A program made the translations under genes and the position numbers. A stretch of 64,000 nucleotides of DNA from Aureococcus anophagefferens (lineage: Eukaryota; Sar; Pelagophyceae; Pelagomonadales; Pelagomonadaceae): contig NW_008705581.1 in the NCBI RefSeq assembly GCF_000186865.1, forward strand, positions 450,189 through 514,188, given 5' to 3'. The notes beneath the pieces are model-generated. The model was not told where the DNA came from. It worked only from the letters and a program-made list of their open reading frames with translations, and did not search any database. Of this stretch, positions 26,370 through 35,958 are shown piece after piece. Positions within the stretch are counted from its first letter, which is position 1. Each line of letters starts with the position of its first letter.

Positions 26370-29300
26370 TTAAGCCCCGAGGGCCGTCTGGGCGACGTCC
26401 GCAGCGTCCGTGCGGACGGCGTCCGTCCGGACGGCGCCCGCCTCCACCGGCGGCGCCTTCGCGGCGCCCCGGGCCGCGGCCTTGGGCGCGGCGAGGGCGC
26501 CGAACGACGAGGTCACGGACTTGGACAGGGACTCGAAGAGGTCCTGCCGGTCCTGCTTGCCGAGCTGACCGAGGACGACCATCGCGAGCGCGGCGGCGAA
26601 CGTCGACGACATGAGGACGATGAGGATGTACGTGAACGCGTCGCTGGCGAAGGCGGCGTCGCGCTGCCCGACGTGGGCCATGGCGAAGACCATGAGCGCG
26701 TAGAAGAAGACGAGCACGAGCTCCGTCTGCGCGATCTCGGAGACGAGGTCGTCGTCGTCCTCGATGTAGGGCTCGTAGAACGTGAACACGCGGTGCGAGA
26801 CGATCGTCGCGAGGAGGCCGATGGCGATCTGGGAGATGGTGCCGGCCCGGAACATGCTGAGGACGCCCGTGAGGAAGATGCGCCGCAGGATCTCGTAGAC
26901 GATGAAGAGGTAGCACCGCGGCTCGTACTCCTCGAAGAGGAACTCGACGTGCGCGAGCGCCGGGTCGCCGTCGCGGATCTCGAGCTTCCCCATCTGCTGG
27001 AGCCGCACGCGATGCATCGCGACGGCGCTGTCGATGACGTTGGAGCTCGCTGGCGCGTCGCGCCCCTCGTCCGCCAGCGGCGGGTTCACGCGCGCGCGCA
27101 GCCTCCAGAGCGCGACGGCGAAGCCCAGCGGGACGCCGACGGGGTAGACGAAGATCGCGATGACGGCGTAGGGCATCCACGCCCGCTTCCAGCTGTTCGA
27201 CGTGCACGCGATCATCGGATCGATCTGCAGGATGGAGATGTCGTCGCCGTAGCCGCCCTCGTAGTCGAGGCACGCGAAGTATCGCAGGCAGTAGGACGAC
27301 GTCGAAGGCACGAGCACGTAGAGCGCGAACAATGACCAGTACCACGCGGCGTCGACGACCCCGGGCCGCCGTTCGCGCGCCACGCACGAGCAGCGCAGCG
27401 CCGCGGCGGCTGCGATCGCGAAGAGGACGACCGGCGGGATGAGCGTCACGAAGACGAGCTTGTCGAAGTAGCGGAAGCTCCCGAAGCACTCCGGCTTCGC
27501 GAAGCTGATGAGGCTCAGGTTCACGAACGAAAAGAGCTTGAGCATGCGGTCGAAGGCGGCCGGGAACCGCACCTGGGGCAGCGTCCACGTGATGCTCGTG
27601 ACAATCTGGTACGTCGCGATGACGATCTTGAGCTTCGTCACGGCGCCCCGCTTGGCGGCCGCCTCGCCTTGCCCGTCGAGGCACGCGCCGCGCTGGACCG
27701 CCGCCTCCCACTCGTCCGCGTCGATCGCGCCGTCCCCGGACGGGTCCAAGACGTGGAGCGCGACGTCGATGCGGCCGGGTTCCAGCAGGAGCCGGAGGTT
27801 GTCGTCGCCGCACGTGCGGAGGAACTCGACGACCTCGTCGTTGCCCGCGACGGCCTCGGCGATCTCCATCCTCGTCAGCGTGCCGCTGCCGTCCGCGTCG
27901 ATCATGTCGAAGCACCGCCGCGCCGCGCTCAGAAACGCGGTCTCCGCCTCCTCGAGCGCCTCGTTCGCGGCGTACTCATCGACGTCGACGACGACGGACT
28001 TTTTGGCCGGAACAGGCTCGTCTTGTTCCTCCATTTTCTCCGTGGCGATGTCCTCGGGCGCCTCGCCCTTGGCGACCTCGCGGAAAAGGTGCGCGGCGTT
28101 CGTCCAGACCTCGGAGAGGCCGAACCGGCGCACGACCACGCCCACCACGCTGAGGAGCAGGAGCGCGGCCAGGATCGTCCCGACGATGTTCGATCCCGTC
28201 GCCTTGATCTTGTCGCGGCAGTCTTCGCAGCGGTTTTTAACGGCGTCGTAGAAAAAGTGCGCCTCGCAGGAACCGCACAGCGGCCCCTTGTGCCCCGGCG
28301 CGCACGAGCTATTCCACCCGCCGTCGCACGACTTCTCGAGGGTGCACTCGTAAATCTTCTTCGCTCGCTCCGACACGCGCCAATAATTCTTCTTGAGGTC
28401 CATCGACTCCAAGGTCGTGCCCGCGGGGCAGCTGACGCAGTCGTCTCCGTCGACCGCGCACGCGCCGTCGCACTCCAAGCAGCAATCCTTGCACGGCAGC
28501 GGCTGTCCGCTTTCGGCGAGGGGCGTCTCGTCGGCGTGCTGTACGTACCGTCGCCGGTCCCAGTAGTAGTCGCCGATGCACGCGTCGCAGTAGGTCTTGC
28601 CTTCTCGGAGCGTCGTCGTCGGCGTCGCGCAGAGCGCGCACGTGCTCTGCTCCGTGAGGTTGCTGTAAGAGCCCCGAGGACACGGCGTGCAGGACGACGC
28701 GGTGCTTTTTGAGAACGTGCCGACGGGGCACGGCGTGGCGGTCGAGGCGCCCTCGACGGGCACGAACGTGCCCGGACTCGCGAGCTTGCAAATAGCTTGG
28801 CCGGGAGCGTCCGTGTAGGTTCCCGGCTGGCACGGCGTGCAGGACGCCGCGCCGGACGTCGAGTAGGTCCCCGGCGGGCACGCGACGACGAGCGCGTCCG
28901 TGGCGGCGAAAAGCTCACCGATCTCGAGCGCCGTCTCGCCGCGGACCATCGCCAGGCTCGACGCCTCGTCGACGACGACCGACGCGAGCGAGGTGCCGGT
29001 CGCGTCCTGGCGGTCGAACGCGCGCTGCGCGTCTCCGCTCTCGATCGAATCGAGCAGCGCGGTTCTGACGGTGTCCTGGTAAAAAGTCTTGGTGTACTCC
29101 ATGACGCCTTCGGAGGCGGTCTCTCCGGGGACGAGCTCGTAGACCGCGCGCGCGACGAAGCGGACCGCGTCGCTCCCGGCCGCGTCGAGGCGCCGACGCC
29201 CGGCCGAAAGGTGGACGTCCTCGGCGGAGACGTCGAAGACCGCACCACCACCGGGCGCGTTGACGATCTCGCGGACGGCGGACGCGAAGGCCTCGCGAGC

Positions 29301-32300
29301 CGCGTCGTCGTCGGGGAAGCGGACCGCGTCCAAGCCAGAGAGCACCAACCCGGTGCCGACCTCGAACGTGATCGTCGACAGCTCCGCGTTCGTCAAGCCG
29401 GCGTCCACGGGCGCGCACGTCGCCGAACCCTCGTCGCTCGTCTGTCCGTCCGGACACAGGTCACAGGAAGACGCGCCCGAGGCGGAGTATCGGCCCGCGG
29501 GACAAACCGATGCGGCGACGGCCCCCGCGACCCAGGCGTACGTGCCCGGGAGCGCGAACGTGCAGCTCGCGGTCGCTTCGAGGTTCGCGAAGCGACCGGG
29601 GTCGCAGAGCGCGCACGCGGAGGCCTTCGCGCCCGAGTAGGAACCGGGTGGACACTTGGTCTGCTCCGACGCGCCCTCCACCTCGACGACGTAGCCCGCG
29701 TCCGCGATGACCGCGGCGACGGCGCCCGACCGCGGGACGTACGTACCGGCCTCGCAGTCGACGCACTCGCTCGCGGCGGAGCCGGAAAATGAGCCCGCGG
29801 GGCACGGGCGTTGCCTCGACGCGCCGGCGACGTCGACGAAGGACCCAGCCTCGGCGATCTTGCAGCTAGACTCGCCGATCGCGTCCTGGTATGTTCCGGC
29901 CTCGCAGTCGATGCACGCTTTCGCGCCGGAGCCGCTGTACTTGCCCGCATCGCACGCGACCTGTTTCGACGCGCCGAGCGAGTCGACGAAGAAGCCGGCG
30001 TCCGCGAGCGCGCAGCTAAATTCACCAGTCGCACCCTGGTACGTCCCGGCCTCGCAGGCGATGCACTCGCTCGCGGCGGAGCCGCTGTACTTGCCCGCAT
30101 CGCACGCGGTCTGCTCCGAGGCGCCGAGCGAGTCGACGAAGAAGCCAGCGTCCGCGAGCTTGCAGTTCGGGCTGCCGGTCTCATCCTGGTACGTCCTGAT
30201 CGCGCAGCTTGAGCACACGTTCGCGCCAGGACCGGAATACGACCCCGCGGAGCAGATCGCGCACTCGCTCGCGCGCTCGGCCGAGAACTTGCCCGAGGCG
30301 CATTTCGTGCACTCGTCGTCGCCCTCGGCCGAAAAGGTGCCGGCGTCGCAGGGCGTGCATGCGGCGTTGTTGTAGTAGCCATCGAAGGTCGCGTTCTCGA
30401 CGGTCCCCGCGGGACAGGTGCCGTTCGTGCACCCGCTCCCCGAGAAGACGTCGCCGAAGCACGCGCACGTCCCGTCGCCGCGGATGCCGTCGTCGCACGA
30501 GCCGCGCGACCGGCCGCTCCCCGCGATGCCGCAAGTGTCCGTGAGGCGCGGCGCGTTGCGGTCTTCGTTACCCCCTTGCGGGCACGGCTCGCAGGTCTTC
30601 CCGTAGAAACCCGCCTGGCACTCGCCGCACTGCTCGACCACTCCGGGCACCTCGTGGTCGAAGCCGCCGAGGCACTGGCAGTACGCTTCGGAGAAGACGA
30701 CGGAGGCCAGGAGCCCTGTATCGCAGAGGCCCTTGCTACCGCAGGCAGTGTCGCCTTGCGTGCAGTAACCGTTCGCGAAGAAGTTGAGGAAGCCGTTCGC
30801 CGCGCCCACGACGAGGTCGAGGTCGCCGTCGCCGTCGATGTCGCCGAGCGCGGGCGCGCTGGAGTCCCAGAGGCCCGAGACGTCGATGCCGTCGAAGGGG
30901 TTCTCGTTGCCGGTGACGGCTACGTAGCTCGGCGACGCCGCGGACCCGACGTTCTCGTAGTAGTTGAGGACGCCTGCGTCCCTGCCCACGACGAGGTCGA
31001 GGTCGCTGTCGCCGTCGAGGTCGCTGAATGCGGGCGCGCTGTAGGAACCGACGTCGATGCCGTCGAAGGGGTTCGCGTCGCCGCTGACGACCGCGTAGGT
31101 CGGCGACGTCGCGGACCCGACGTTCTCGTAGTAGTTGAGGACGCCTTCCTCTTCGCCCAAGACGAGGTCGAGGTCGCCGTCGCCGTCGAGGTCGACCAAC
31201 GCGGGCGTGCTGAAGCCCCGGCCCGCGGAGTCGGTACCGACGTCGATGCCGTCGAAGGGGTTCGCGTCGCGGCGACGGCCCGCGTAGGTCGGCGACGCCG
31301 CGGACCCGACGTTCTCGTAGTAGGAGAGGCCGCCGTCGAATTCGCCCACGACGAGGTCGAGGTCGCCGTCGCCGTCGATGTCGCCGAGCGCGGGCTTGCT
31401 GCGGGAACCGACGTAGATGCCGTCGAAGGGGCTCGCGCTGCCGGTGACGGCCGCGTAGCTCGGCGACGCCGCGGACCCGACGTTCTCGTAGTAGTAGAGG
31501 CCGCCGTCCTTCTCGCCCACGGCGAGGTCGAGGTCGAGGTCGCCGTCGAGGTCGCCGAACGCGGGCTTGCTAAAGGAACCGACGTCGATGCCGTCGAAGG
31601 GGTTCGCGCTGCCGATGACGGCCGCGTAGCTCGGCAAGACCGCGGGCCCTTCGATCTCGTAGTAGTAGAGGTCGCCGTTCCGTACGCCTACGACGAGAAC
31701 GAGGTCGCCGTCGCCGTCGAGGTCGCCAATCGCGGGCCTGCTGTAGTCACCGCCGTCGATGCCGTCGAAGGGATTCCTGGTGCCGGTGACGGCCATGTAG
31801 CTCGGCGACGCCCCGGACCCGGCGTTCTCGTAGTAGTAGAGGGCGCCGTCGTACTCGCCCACGACGAGGTCGAGGTCGCCGTCGGCGTCGAGGTCGCCGA
31901 GCGCGGGCGCGCTGTGGAGACCGACGTCGATGCCGTCGAAGGGGTTCTCGATGGCGGCCTCGTAGCTCGGCGACGTCGCATTCCCGACGTTCTCGTAGTA
32001 GAAGAGGGCGCCCCGGAATTCGCCCACGACGAGGTCGAGGTCGCCGTCGCCGTCGAGGTCGCCGAACGCGGGCGCGCTGTTGCGACCGACGTCGACGTCG
32101 TCGAAGGGGTTATCGTTGCCGGTCCTGGCCTCGTAGCTCGGCGACGCCGCGGACCCGGCGTTCTCGTAGTAGAAGAGGGTGCCGTCCTCGTCGCCCACGA
32201 CGAGGTCGAGGTCGCCGTCGCCGTCGAGGTCGCCGAATGCGGGCGTGCTCCCGCTGGAATGGACGGCGATGCCGTCGAAGGGGTTCGCGGCGCCGGTGAC

Positions 32301-32627
32301 GGCCTCGTAGCTCCGCGACGTCGCATTCCCGTTATTCTTGTAGTAGTCGAGGGTGCCGTCGTAGGAGGAGGAGTAGTAGTAGGTGCCGGCTCCGTAGTGT
32401 GGTTCATCATCGGTGCCGTCGGAGCCGCTCACGACGAGGTCGAGGTCGCCGTCGCCGTCGAGGTCGGCGAACGCGGGCGTGCTACCGACGATGCCTTCGA
32501 AGGGGCTCGCGCTTCCCGTACGATTAACGTAGCGATGCTCGTTCCCCCAGCAGAACGTCTTGTTCCGCAGGATGCAGAGCGCCGACGCCCGGGCGGCCAG
32601 GAGAACCAAGACGACGCTCACCGCCAT
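26370..32627 (-). CDS. Giant surface protein: FG-GAP repeats, cysteine-rich repeats, EF-hands, multi-pass C-terminus
   Basis: 2,085 residues in one exon. MAVSVVLVLLAARASA is a signal peptide. Ten FG-GAP/VCBS-like repeats of ~58 residues (PAFGDLDGDGDLDLVVG, each with a calcium-binding D-x-D-G-D-x-D) fill ~45-640. TNFR/GCC2-GCC3-like repeats follow (CDAGKYSGSAASECIACEAG) to ~1090, then a domain of unknown type and more cysteine-rich repeats. The first transmembrane helix is near 1480 (VGTILAALLLLSVVGVVV). EF-hand loops come next (DADGSGTLTRME, DPSGDGAIDADE), then about six to eight helices including EEYEPRCYLFIVYEILRRIF. This C-terminal block recurs in large stramenopile membrane proteins. Inferred role: adhesion or sensing at the surface. 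Confidence 0.85.
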   Translation of the reverse strand: MAVSVVLVLLAARASALCILRNKTFCWGNEHRYVNRTGSASPFEGIVGSTPAFADLDGDGDLDLVVSGSDGTDDEPHYGAGTYYYSSSYDGTLDYYKNNGNATSRSYEAVTGAANPFDGIAVHSSGSTPAFGDLDGDGDLDLVVGDEDGTLFYYENAGSAASPSYEARTGNDNPFDDVDVGRNSAPAFGDLDGDGDLDLVVGEFRGALFYYENVGNATSPSYEAAIENPFDGIDVGLHSAPALGDLDADGDLDLVVGEYDGALYYYENAGSGASPSYMAVTGTRNPFDGIDGGDYSRPAIGDLDGDGDLVLVVGVRNGDLYYYEIEGPAVLPSYAAVIGSANPFDGIDVGSFSKPAFGDLDGDLDLDLAVGEKDGGLYYYENVGSAASPSYAAVTGSASPFDGIYVGSRSKPALGDIDGDGDLDLVVGEFDGGLSYYENVGSAASPTYAGRRRDANPFDGIDVGTDSAGRGFSTPALVDLDGDGDLDLVLGEEEGVLNYYENVGSATSPTYAVVSGDANPFDGIDVGSYSAPAFSDLDGDSDLDLVVGRDAGVLNYYENVGSAASPSYVAVTGNENPFDGIDVSGLWDSSAPALGDIDGDGDLDLVVGAANGFLNFFANGYCTQGDTACGSKGLCDTGLLASVVFSEAYCQCLGGFDHEVPGVVEQCGECQAGFYGKTCEPCPQGGNEDRNAPRLTDTCGIAGSGRSRGSCDDGIRGDGTCACFGDVFSGSGCTNGTCPAGTVENATFDGYYNNAACTPCDAGTFSAEGDDECTKCASGKFSAERASECAICSAGSYSGPGANVCSSCAIRTYQDETGSPNCKLADAGFFVDSLGASEQTACDAGKYSGSAASECIACEAGTYQGATGEFSCALADAGFFVDSLGASKQVACDAGKYSGSGAKACIDCEAGTYQDAIGESSCKIAEAGSFVDVAGASRQRPCPAGSFSGSAASECVDCEAGTYVPRSGAVAAVIADAGYVVEVEGASEQTKCPPGSYSGAKASACALCDPGRFANLEATASCTFALPGTYAWVAGAVAASVCPAGRYSASGASSCDLCPDGQTSDEGSATCAPVDAGLTNAELSTITFEVGTGLVLSGLDAVRFPDDDAAREAFASAVREIVNAPGGGAVFDVSAEDVHLSAGRRRLDAAGSDAVRFVARAVYELVPGETASEGVMEYTKTFYQDTVRTALLDSIESGDAQRAFDRQDATGTSLASVVVDEASSLAMVRGETALEIGELFAATDALVVACPPGTYSTSGAASCTPCQPGTYTDAPGQAICKLASPGTFVPVEGASTATPCPVGTFSKSTASSCTPCPRGSYSNLTEQSTCALCATPTTTLREGKTYCDACIGDYYWDRRRYVQHADETPLAESGQPLPCKDCCLECDGACAVDGDDCVSCPAGTTLESMDLKKNYWRVSERAKKIYECTLEKSCDGGWNSSCAPGHKGPLCGSCEAHFFYDAVKNRCEDCRDKIKATGSNIVGTILAALLLLSVVGVVVRRFGLSEVWTNAAHLFREVAKGEAPEDIATEKMEEQDEPVPAKKSVVVDVDEYAANEALEEAETAFLSAARRCFDMIDADGSGTLTRMEIAEAVAGNDEVVEFLRTCGDDNLRLLLEPGRIDVALHVLDPSGDGAIDADEWEAAVQRGACLDGQGEAAAKRGAVTKLKIVIATYQIVTSITWTLPQVRFPAAFDRMLKLFSFVNLSLISFAKPECFGSFRYFDKLVFVTLIPPVVLFAIAAAAALRCSCVARERRPGVVDAAWYWSLFALYVLVPSTSSYCLRYFACLDYEGGYGDDISILQIDPMIACTSNSWKRAWMPYAVIAIFVYPVGVPLGFAVALWRLRARVNPPLADEGRDAPASSNVIDSAVAMHRVRLQQMGKLEIRDGDPALAHVEFLFEEYEPRCYLFIVYEILRRIFLTGVLSMFRAGTISQIAIGLLATIVSHRVFTFYEPYIEDDDDLVSEIAQTELVLVFFYALMVFAMAHVGQRDAAFASDAFTYILIVLMSSTFAAALAMVVLGQLGKQDRQDLFESLSKSVTSSFGALAAPKAAARGAAKAPPVEAGAVRTDAVRTDAADVAQTALGA
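30780..32500 (-). repeat. Ten degenerate ~175-bp tandem repeats encoding FG-GAP units
   Basis: Each unit carries near-identical DNA for DLDGDGDLDLVVG and YYYENVGSA. The DNA is similar enough that the plus strand also stays open for 780 codons. Unit 8 is longer, with an inserted TDSAGRG. Confidence 0.9.
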
Positions 32628-33245
32628 CGCTTCGTCTCGCGCGTCGCTGAATTCACCGGCCTGCGGGCGAAGGGCGTCGGCGGTCGGCGCGGCGCGCGAT
32701 GTGGGGGCGGACGAGGGCGTCGGCGGCCGGGGAGATCGCCTTCCGACGAGCGGCGGCGGGCGGGCGCGCAGAGGGAAGAGAGGCTGGCGTCGGCCAAGCT
32801 CGAAGCAGAGCGCCGAGGGCCCTGTGACGCCTCGACGCCGAGGGCTCGGCGACGCCTCGAGGCCTCGGCGTGGGGCGTGGAAGAGGCGCGGAGGTTCGCT
32901 GCTCCTCTTTTCCCTTGATTTTCGGAGACGACGTGCGACTAATACCAGGCGGCGTTGAAACTGAGCTGTGGTAAGCTCCGGCTGAACCTGAGGCCGAGCC
33001 TCTGAAAACTCCGACTCCCGCGGTTCCTCCCCGGGCCCCCTACGTTTAGAGACGCGTCAAGGTAAATTTCTGATCGCCAGCAGCACCAATTCGTTTTTCG
33101 ACGGTCGCCGGGGAGGCTCCGGGGGACTCTAAAGCGGCCTCGCGGCGCACAATCACAAGCACTCGCGGACTCGCGCGCGAGGCAGGTGCAGCGCACGACG
33201 AGCGGCCGGCCGCCGCGCGGCCGCGCGGCGATGTCTAGGCCCCGC
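32628..33245. other. Intergenic region with the second 33-bp dispersed repeat copy
   Basis: This 618-base region lies upstream of the giant gene and downstream of the hydrolase gene. It holds the repeat at 33030-33062 and an AT-richer block at 33055-33160. No gene is seen. Confidence 0.5.
33030..33062. repeat. 33-bp dispersed repeat, copy 2
   Basis: Identical to 10425-10457 in the same orientation. The sequence after it diverges immediately (GTCAAGGTAAATT here, GTCAAGGCGACG there). Confidence 0.9.
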
Positions 33246-34130
33246 TTACGCGCGCGCCGCGGCGCGCTTGAGCCAGGCCCCGATGGCGCGCAGCGTGGCC
33301 TCGTCGCCGACGCCGTGGCCGCCCGGGTGCTTGTGGTACTCGACGGCCGCGCCCGCGCCCCCGAAGAGCTCCCGGGTCCACGTGGAGACCACGAAGGGCA
33401 GCGTCGGGTCCGCCTCGCCGTGGGAGATGAGGATGTGGTGCCGCCGCTCCGCGAGGTCCCGGGCCCACTTCTCGACGACGAGGGGCGCGCCGGAGATGTG
33501 GAGGATGCCCGCGAGCGGCGCGTCTTTCGGCAGCGACAGCGCGACGTCCGTGGCCGTCATCGCGCCCTGCGAGAAGCCGCCGAGGACGAGCGCGCCCTGG
33601 GGGAACGTTTCGCGCAGCGCGGCGACGAAGGCGAGCCCGTCGGAGCGGCACGCATCGAAGCCCGCGGGCGGCTCGCGGATCAACGACGCGAGCGCGCCCT
33701 CGCCGTTCGCGGCCGCCGCGGCCCAGCGGTTCGGGTCGAGGTCCCACCACTGGGGCCCCGCCGACGGGAACGCGAAGACGCAGCGCGTGCCGCCTAAAAG
33801 CTGGCCCATGGGGTCGCAGAGCGGCACCAAATCGTCGGGCGGCGCGTTGACGCCGTGGAGCATCGCGACGACGAAATCGTGCGCGTCGCGCGTCGCGCCG
33901 TTCGCGTATTTCACGATCGTGGGCCATTTGCCGAACGTCGCGGTCTCCGGCGCGCCGGGCGCGGGCGCGGGCCGGCGCACGTTGGCCTCGGCGAGGCGCG
34001 CGAGGGCCTCGCGGCTCCGGTTGCGCAGGTCCGCCTTCTCGCAGCAGTCGGCGTGCGAGAGGCCCGCGGACTTGATGAGCTCCTTCATGGCCTTGACGCC
34101 CATGCTGTCGACGTCGACGTTGGCGGCCAT
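33246..34130 (-). CDS. Acyl-protein-thioesterase / carboxylesterase-like hydrolase
   Basis: 294 residues from MAANVDVDSM. An upstream in-frame ATG at 34226 would add a basic 32-residue leader that could be a targeting peptide, so the start is uncertain. Residues ~8-45 (VKAMKELIKSAGLSHADC) resemble a small SAP-like helical module. The hydrolase has the nucleophile elbow GGFSQGAM, the acid in SHGEADPTLPF and the histidine in PGGHGVGD, the order of the phospholipase/carboxylesterase (APT1-like) family. WWDLD near the front fits the substrate-side loop of that family. Inferred role: deacylation of proteins or lysophospholipids. Confidence 0.8.
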   Translation of the reverse strand: MAANVDVDSMGVKAMKELIKSAGLSHADCCEKADLRNRSREALARLAEANVRRPAPAPGAPETATFGKWPTIVKYANGATRDAHDFVVAMLHGVNAPPDDLVPLCDPMGQLLGGTRCVFAFPSAGPQWWDLDPNRWAAAAANGEGALASLIREPPAGFDACRSDGLAFVAALRETFPQGALVLGGFSQGAMTATDVALSLPKDAPLAGILHISGAPLVVEKWARDLAERRHHILISHGEADPTLPFVVSTWTRELFGGAGAAVEYHKHPGGHGVGDEATLRAIGAWLKRAAARA

Positions 34131-34288
34131 GATGCGTGCGCAGCGCGCCGGGCTGCGGTGCGCGCGGCGCCTGATGCGACGACGAGCGCCGCGTGTGGAG
34201 CGCTTGTGGCAAATAAACGTCAACATAGCACTTCAACGAAGCCAAAAACGCCTTCCCAGCCCATCGAACGAGGTCCTGCATTTTCGTG

Positions 34289-35869
34289 ATGCTGCGGCCG
34301 CCCGCGTTCGCGGCCCGCCGCCTCCGCGCCGCCGCGCGGCGCCGGAAGAGCCTCGCCGTGGCCGCCCCGTCCACGGACGGCTCGTCGATCCCCACGGCGC
34401 CCGGCCGGCTGCCCCTCGTCGGCCACGCCCTCAATTTCAAGCCGCCGAAGATGCACGAGTACCTCGAAGGGGTCGCGAGGGACCTCGACGCCTGGGCCTT
34501 CGTCGCCCACTTCGGCCCGCGGACGCCCGTCGTCGTCGGCGACCCGGCGCTGGCCCAGGCGCTTTTGGCGCCGCGGAGCGGCTGGACGGGCCGGTCCGCC
34601 GCGGTGCTGCCGTTCTTCCGCGACTCGTCCGACGCCATCGTCGGCGACCCGGAGGCCCAGGGCGTCGCCTTCGCGAACGGACACTTCCACTGGGGCCTGG
34701 CGCGCAAGGCGTCGGAGGACGGCCTGCTCAAGACGTCGTTCGTGAAGCGGTCGCACGCGATCATCAAAGACAAGGCCGCGGAGCTCGGCGGGATCTTGCG
34801 GGACGCGGGCGGCGCGCCCGTGGACGTGCAGACGCTCTTCGCGCGGACGGCGCTCGACATCGTCGGGAGCCTGGCCTTCGAGGCGGACATCGGGTCCGCG
34901 GCGGGCGACAAGGCGGAGCTGGAGGCGCGACTCAAAGCCATCTTCACGGGCATCGGCGAGTGCATCGGCGCGCCGCTGCCCTACTGGCGCTGGGGCTTCC
35001 CCGCGCCGGCCAGCGTCCTGTGGCGGCGACGATTCTCGAGAGATGTTGACCGGGACGACGAAGAGTAAAATCGTTACCGACGCGCTCGGTAGGCGCCGGC
35101 GTACGACCGCTACGTGGACAACGGGAAGCGGCTCGTGGAGCTCGTGCGGCCCATCGTCGACGCGCGGCGCGAGGCGCTGGCGGCGGGCGCGGAGCCGACG
35201 TGCTTCGTCGACATGCTCCTCGACGAGGCGCCGGCGTACAGCGACGCGGAGGTGATCTGGAACGCGACGCAGATCCTCGGCGCGGGCTACGACACGACGT
35301 CGAACACGCTCGCGTTCACGACGCTGCTCTTGGCGTCGCGGCCCGAGTTGCAGCGGGCGCTCCGCGACGAGGTGACGGCCGCGGCGCCGGCGGGGGCCGT
35401 GGGCGCCGACGACGTCGCGAAGCTGCCCCTGTTGAACGCCGTGCTCAAGGAGTCGATGCGCCTCTACCCCGCGGCGCCGTTCCTAGGGCGGCTCTACGAG
35501 AAGGACGAGGCCTTCGCCTACGGCGGGGCGACGTTCGAGCGCAACGCGAGCGCGCTCGTGTCGCCCTACTTGCTGGGCCGCAACGCCCAGGTCTGGCCCG
35601 ACGCCCTCGAGTTCCGGCCGGAGCGGTTCCTCGGCGGCCAGCGCGCGGGCGACGCGAGCCACGCGTACGCGTGGCTGCCCTTCGGCTTCGGCGCGCGGGG
35701 CTGCGTGGGCATGAAGCTGGCCATGATCGAGGCGAAGCTGCTCCTCGCGGGCGTCGTCGCGGACTTCCACATGGAGCTCGCGCCGGGCCAGAGCCCCGAG
35801 CCCGACCCCGTCCTCGCGCTGACGCTCTCCAACGCGGGCGGCGTCCACCTGGCCCTCACGCCCGTCTAA
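34289..35869 (+). CDS. Cytochrome P450 monooxygenase (2 exons)
   Basis: Exons 34289..35002 and 35093..35869, 496 residues. All P450 landmarks are present: proline-rich hinge TAPGRLPLVGH, I-helix AGYDTTS, ExxR in LKESMRLYP, PERF in FRPERFLGG, and the heme loop FGFGARGCVG with the cysteine ligand. The N-terminus is basic and lacks a clear membrane anchor (RRLRAAARRRKSLAVAAPS), which would suit plastid or mitochondrial import. It is related to the CYP97/CYP4-like side by overall pattern, but I do not assign a family. Splicing out the F3 introner gives WGFP|APAYDRY. Confidence 0.88.
35003..35092 (+). mobile_element. F3 short introner (90 bp GC-AG intron), perfect duplication
   Basis: GCGCCGGC stands at 35003-35010 and 35093-35100. 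The element part begins CAGCGTCCTGTGGCGGCGAC, continues GATTCTCGAGAGAT and ends GGTAG. It shares its first ~34 bases, with a few mismatches, with the copy at 36354-36427. Confidence 0.88.
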
Positions 35870-35958
35870 GACATGCGCACGGGGCGGTCTGCGGTTCTCG
35901 AAGGGCGACGCGAGCTCGAGTGGCGCAAAAGCCAGGGGCGCTCGAAGGGCTCGAGTGC

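Noticed and set aside
30576..32918. A 780-codon open frame on the plus strand opposite the FG-GAP repeats
   Set aside because: It arises because the repeats are near-identical and GC-rich. Its translation is a simple echo of the repeats (VEVAVAVEVAERGRA), and the minus strand encodes clear calcium-binding FG-GAP units.
33246..34226. The upstream ATG at 34226 as the definite start of the thioesterase-like gene
   Set aside because: It would add a basic 32-residue leader; the downstream ATG at 34130 gives a normal start, though the longer form remains possible.
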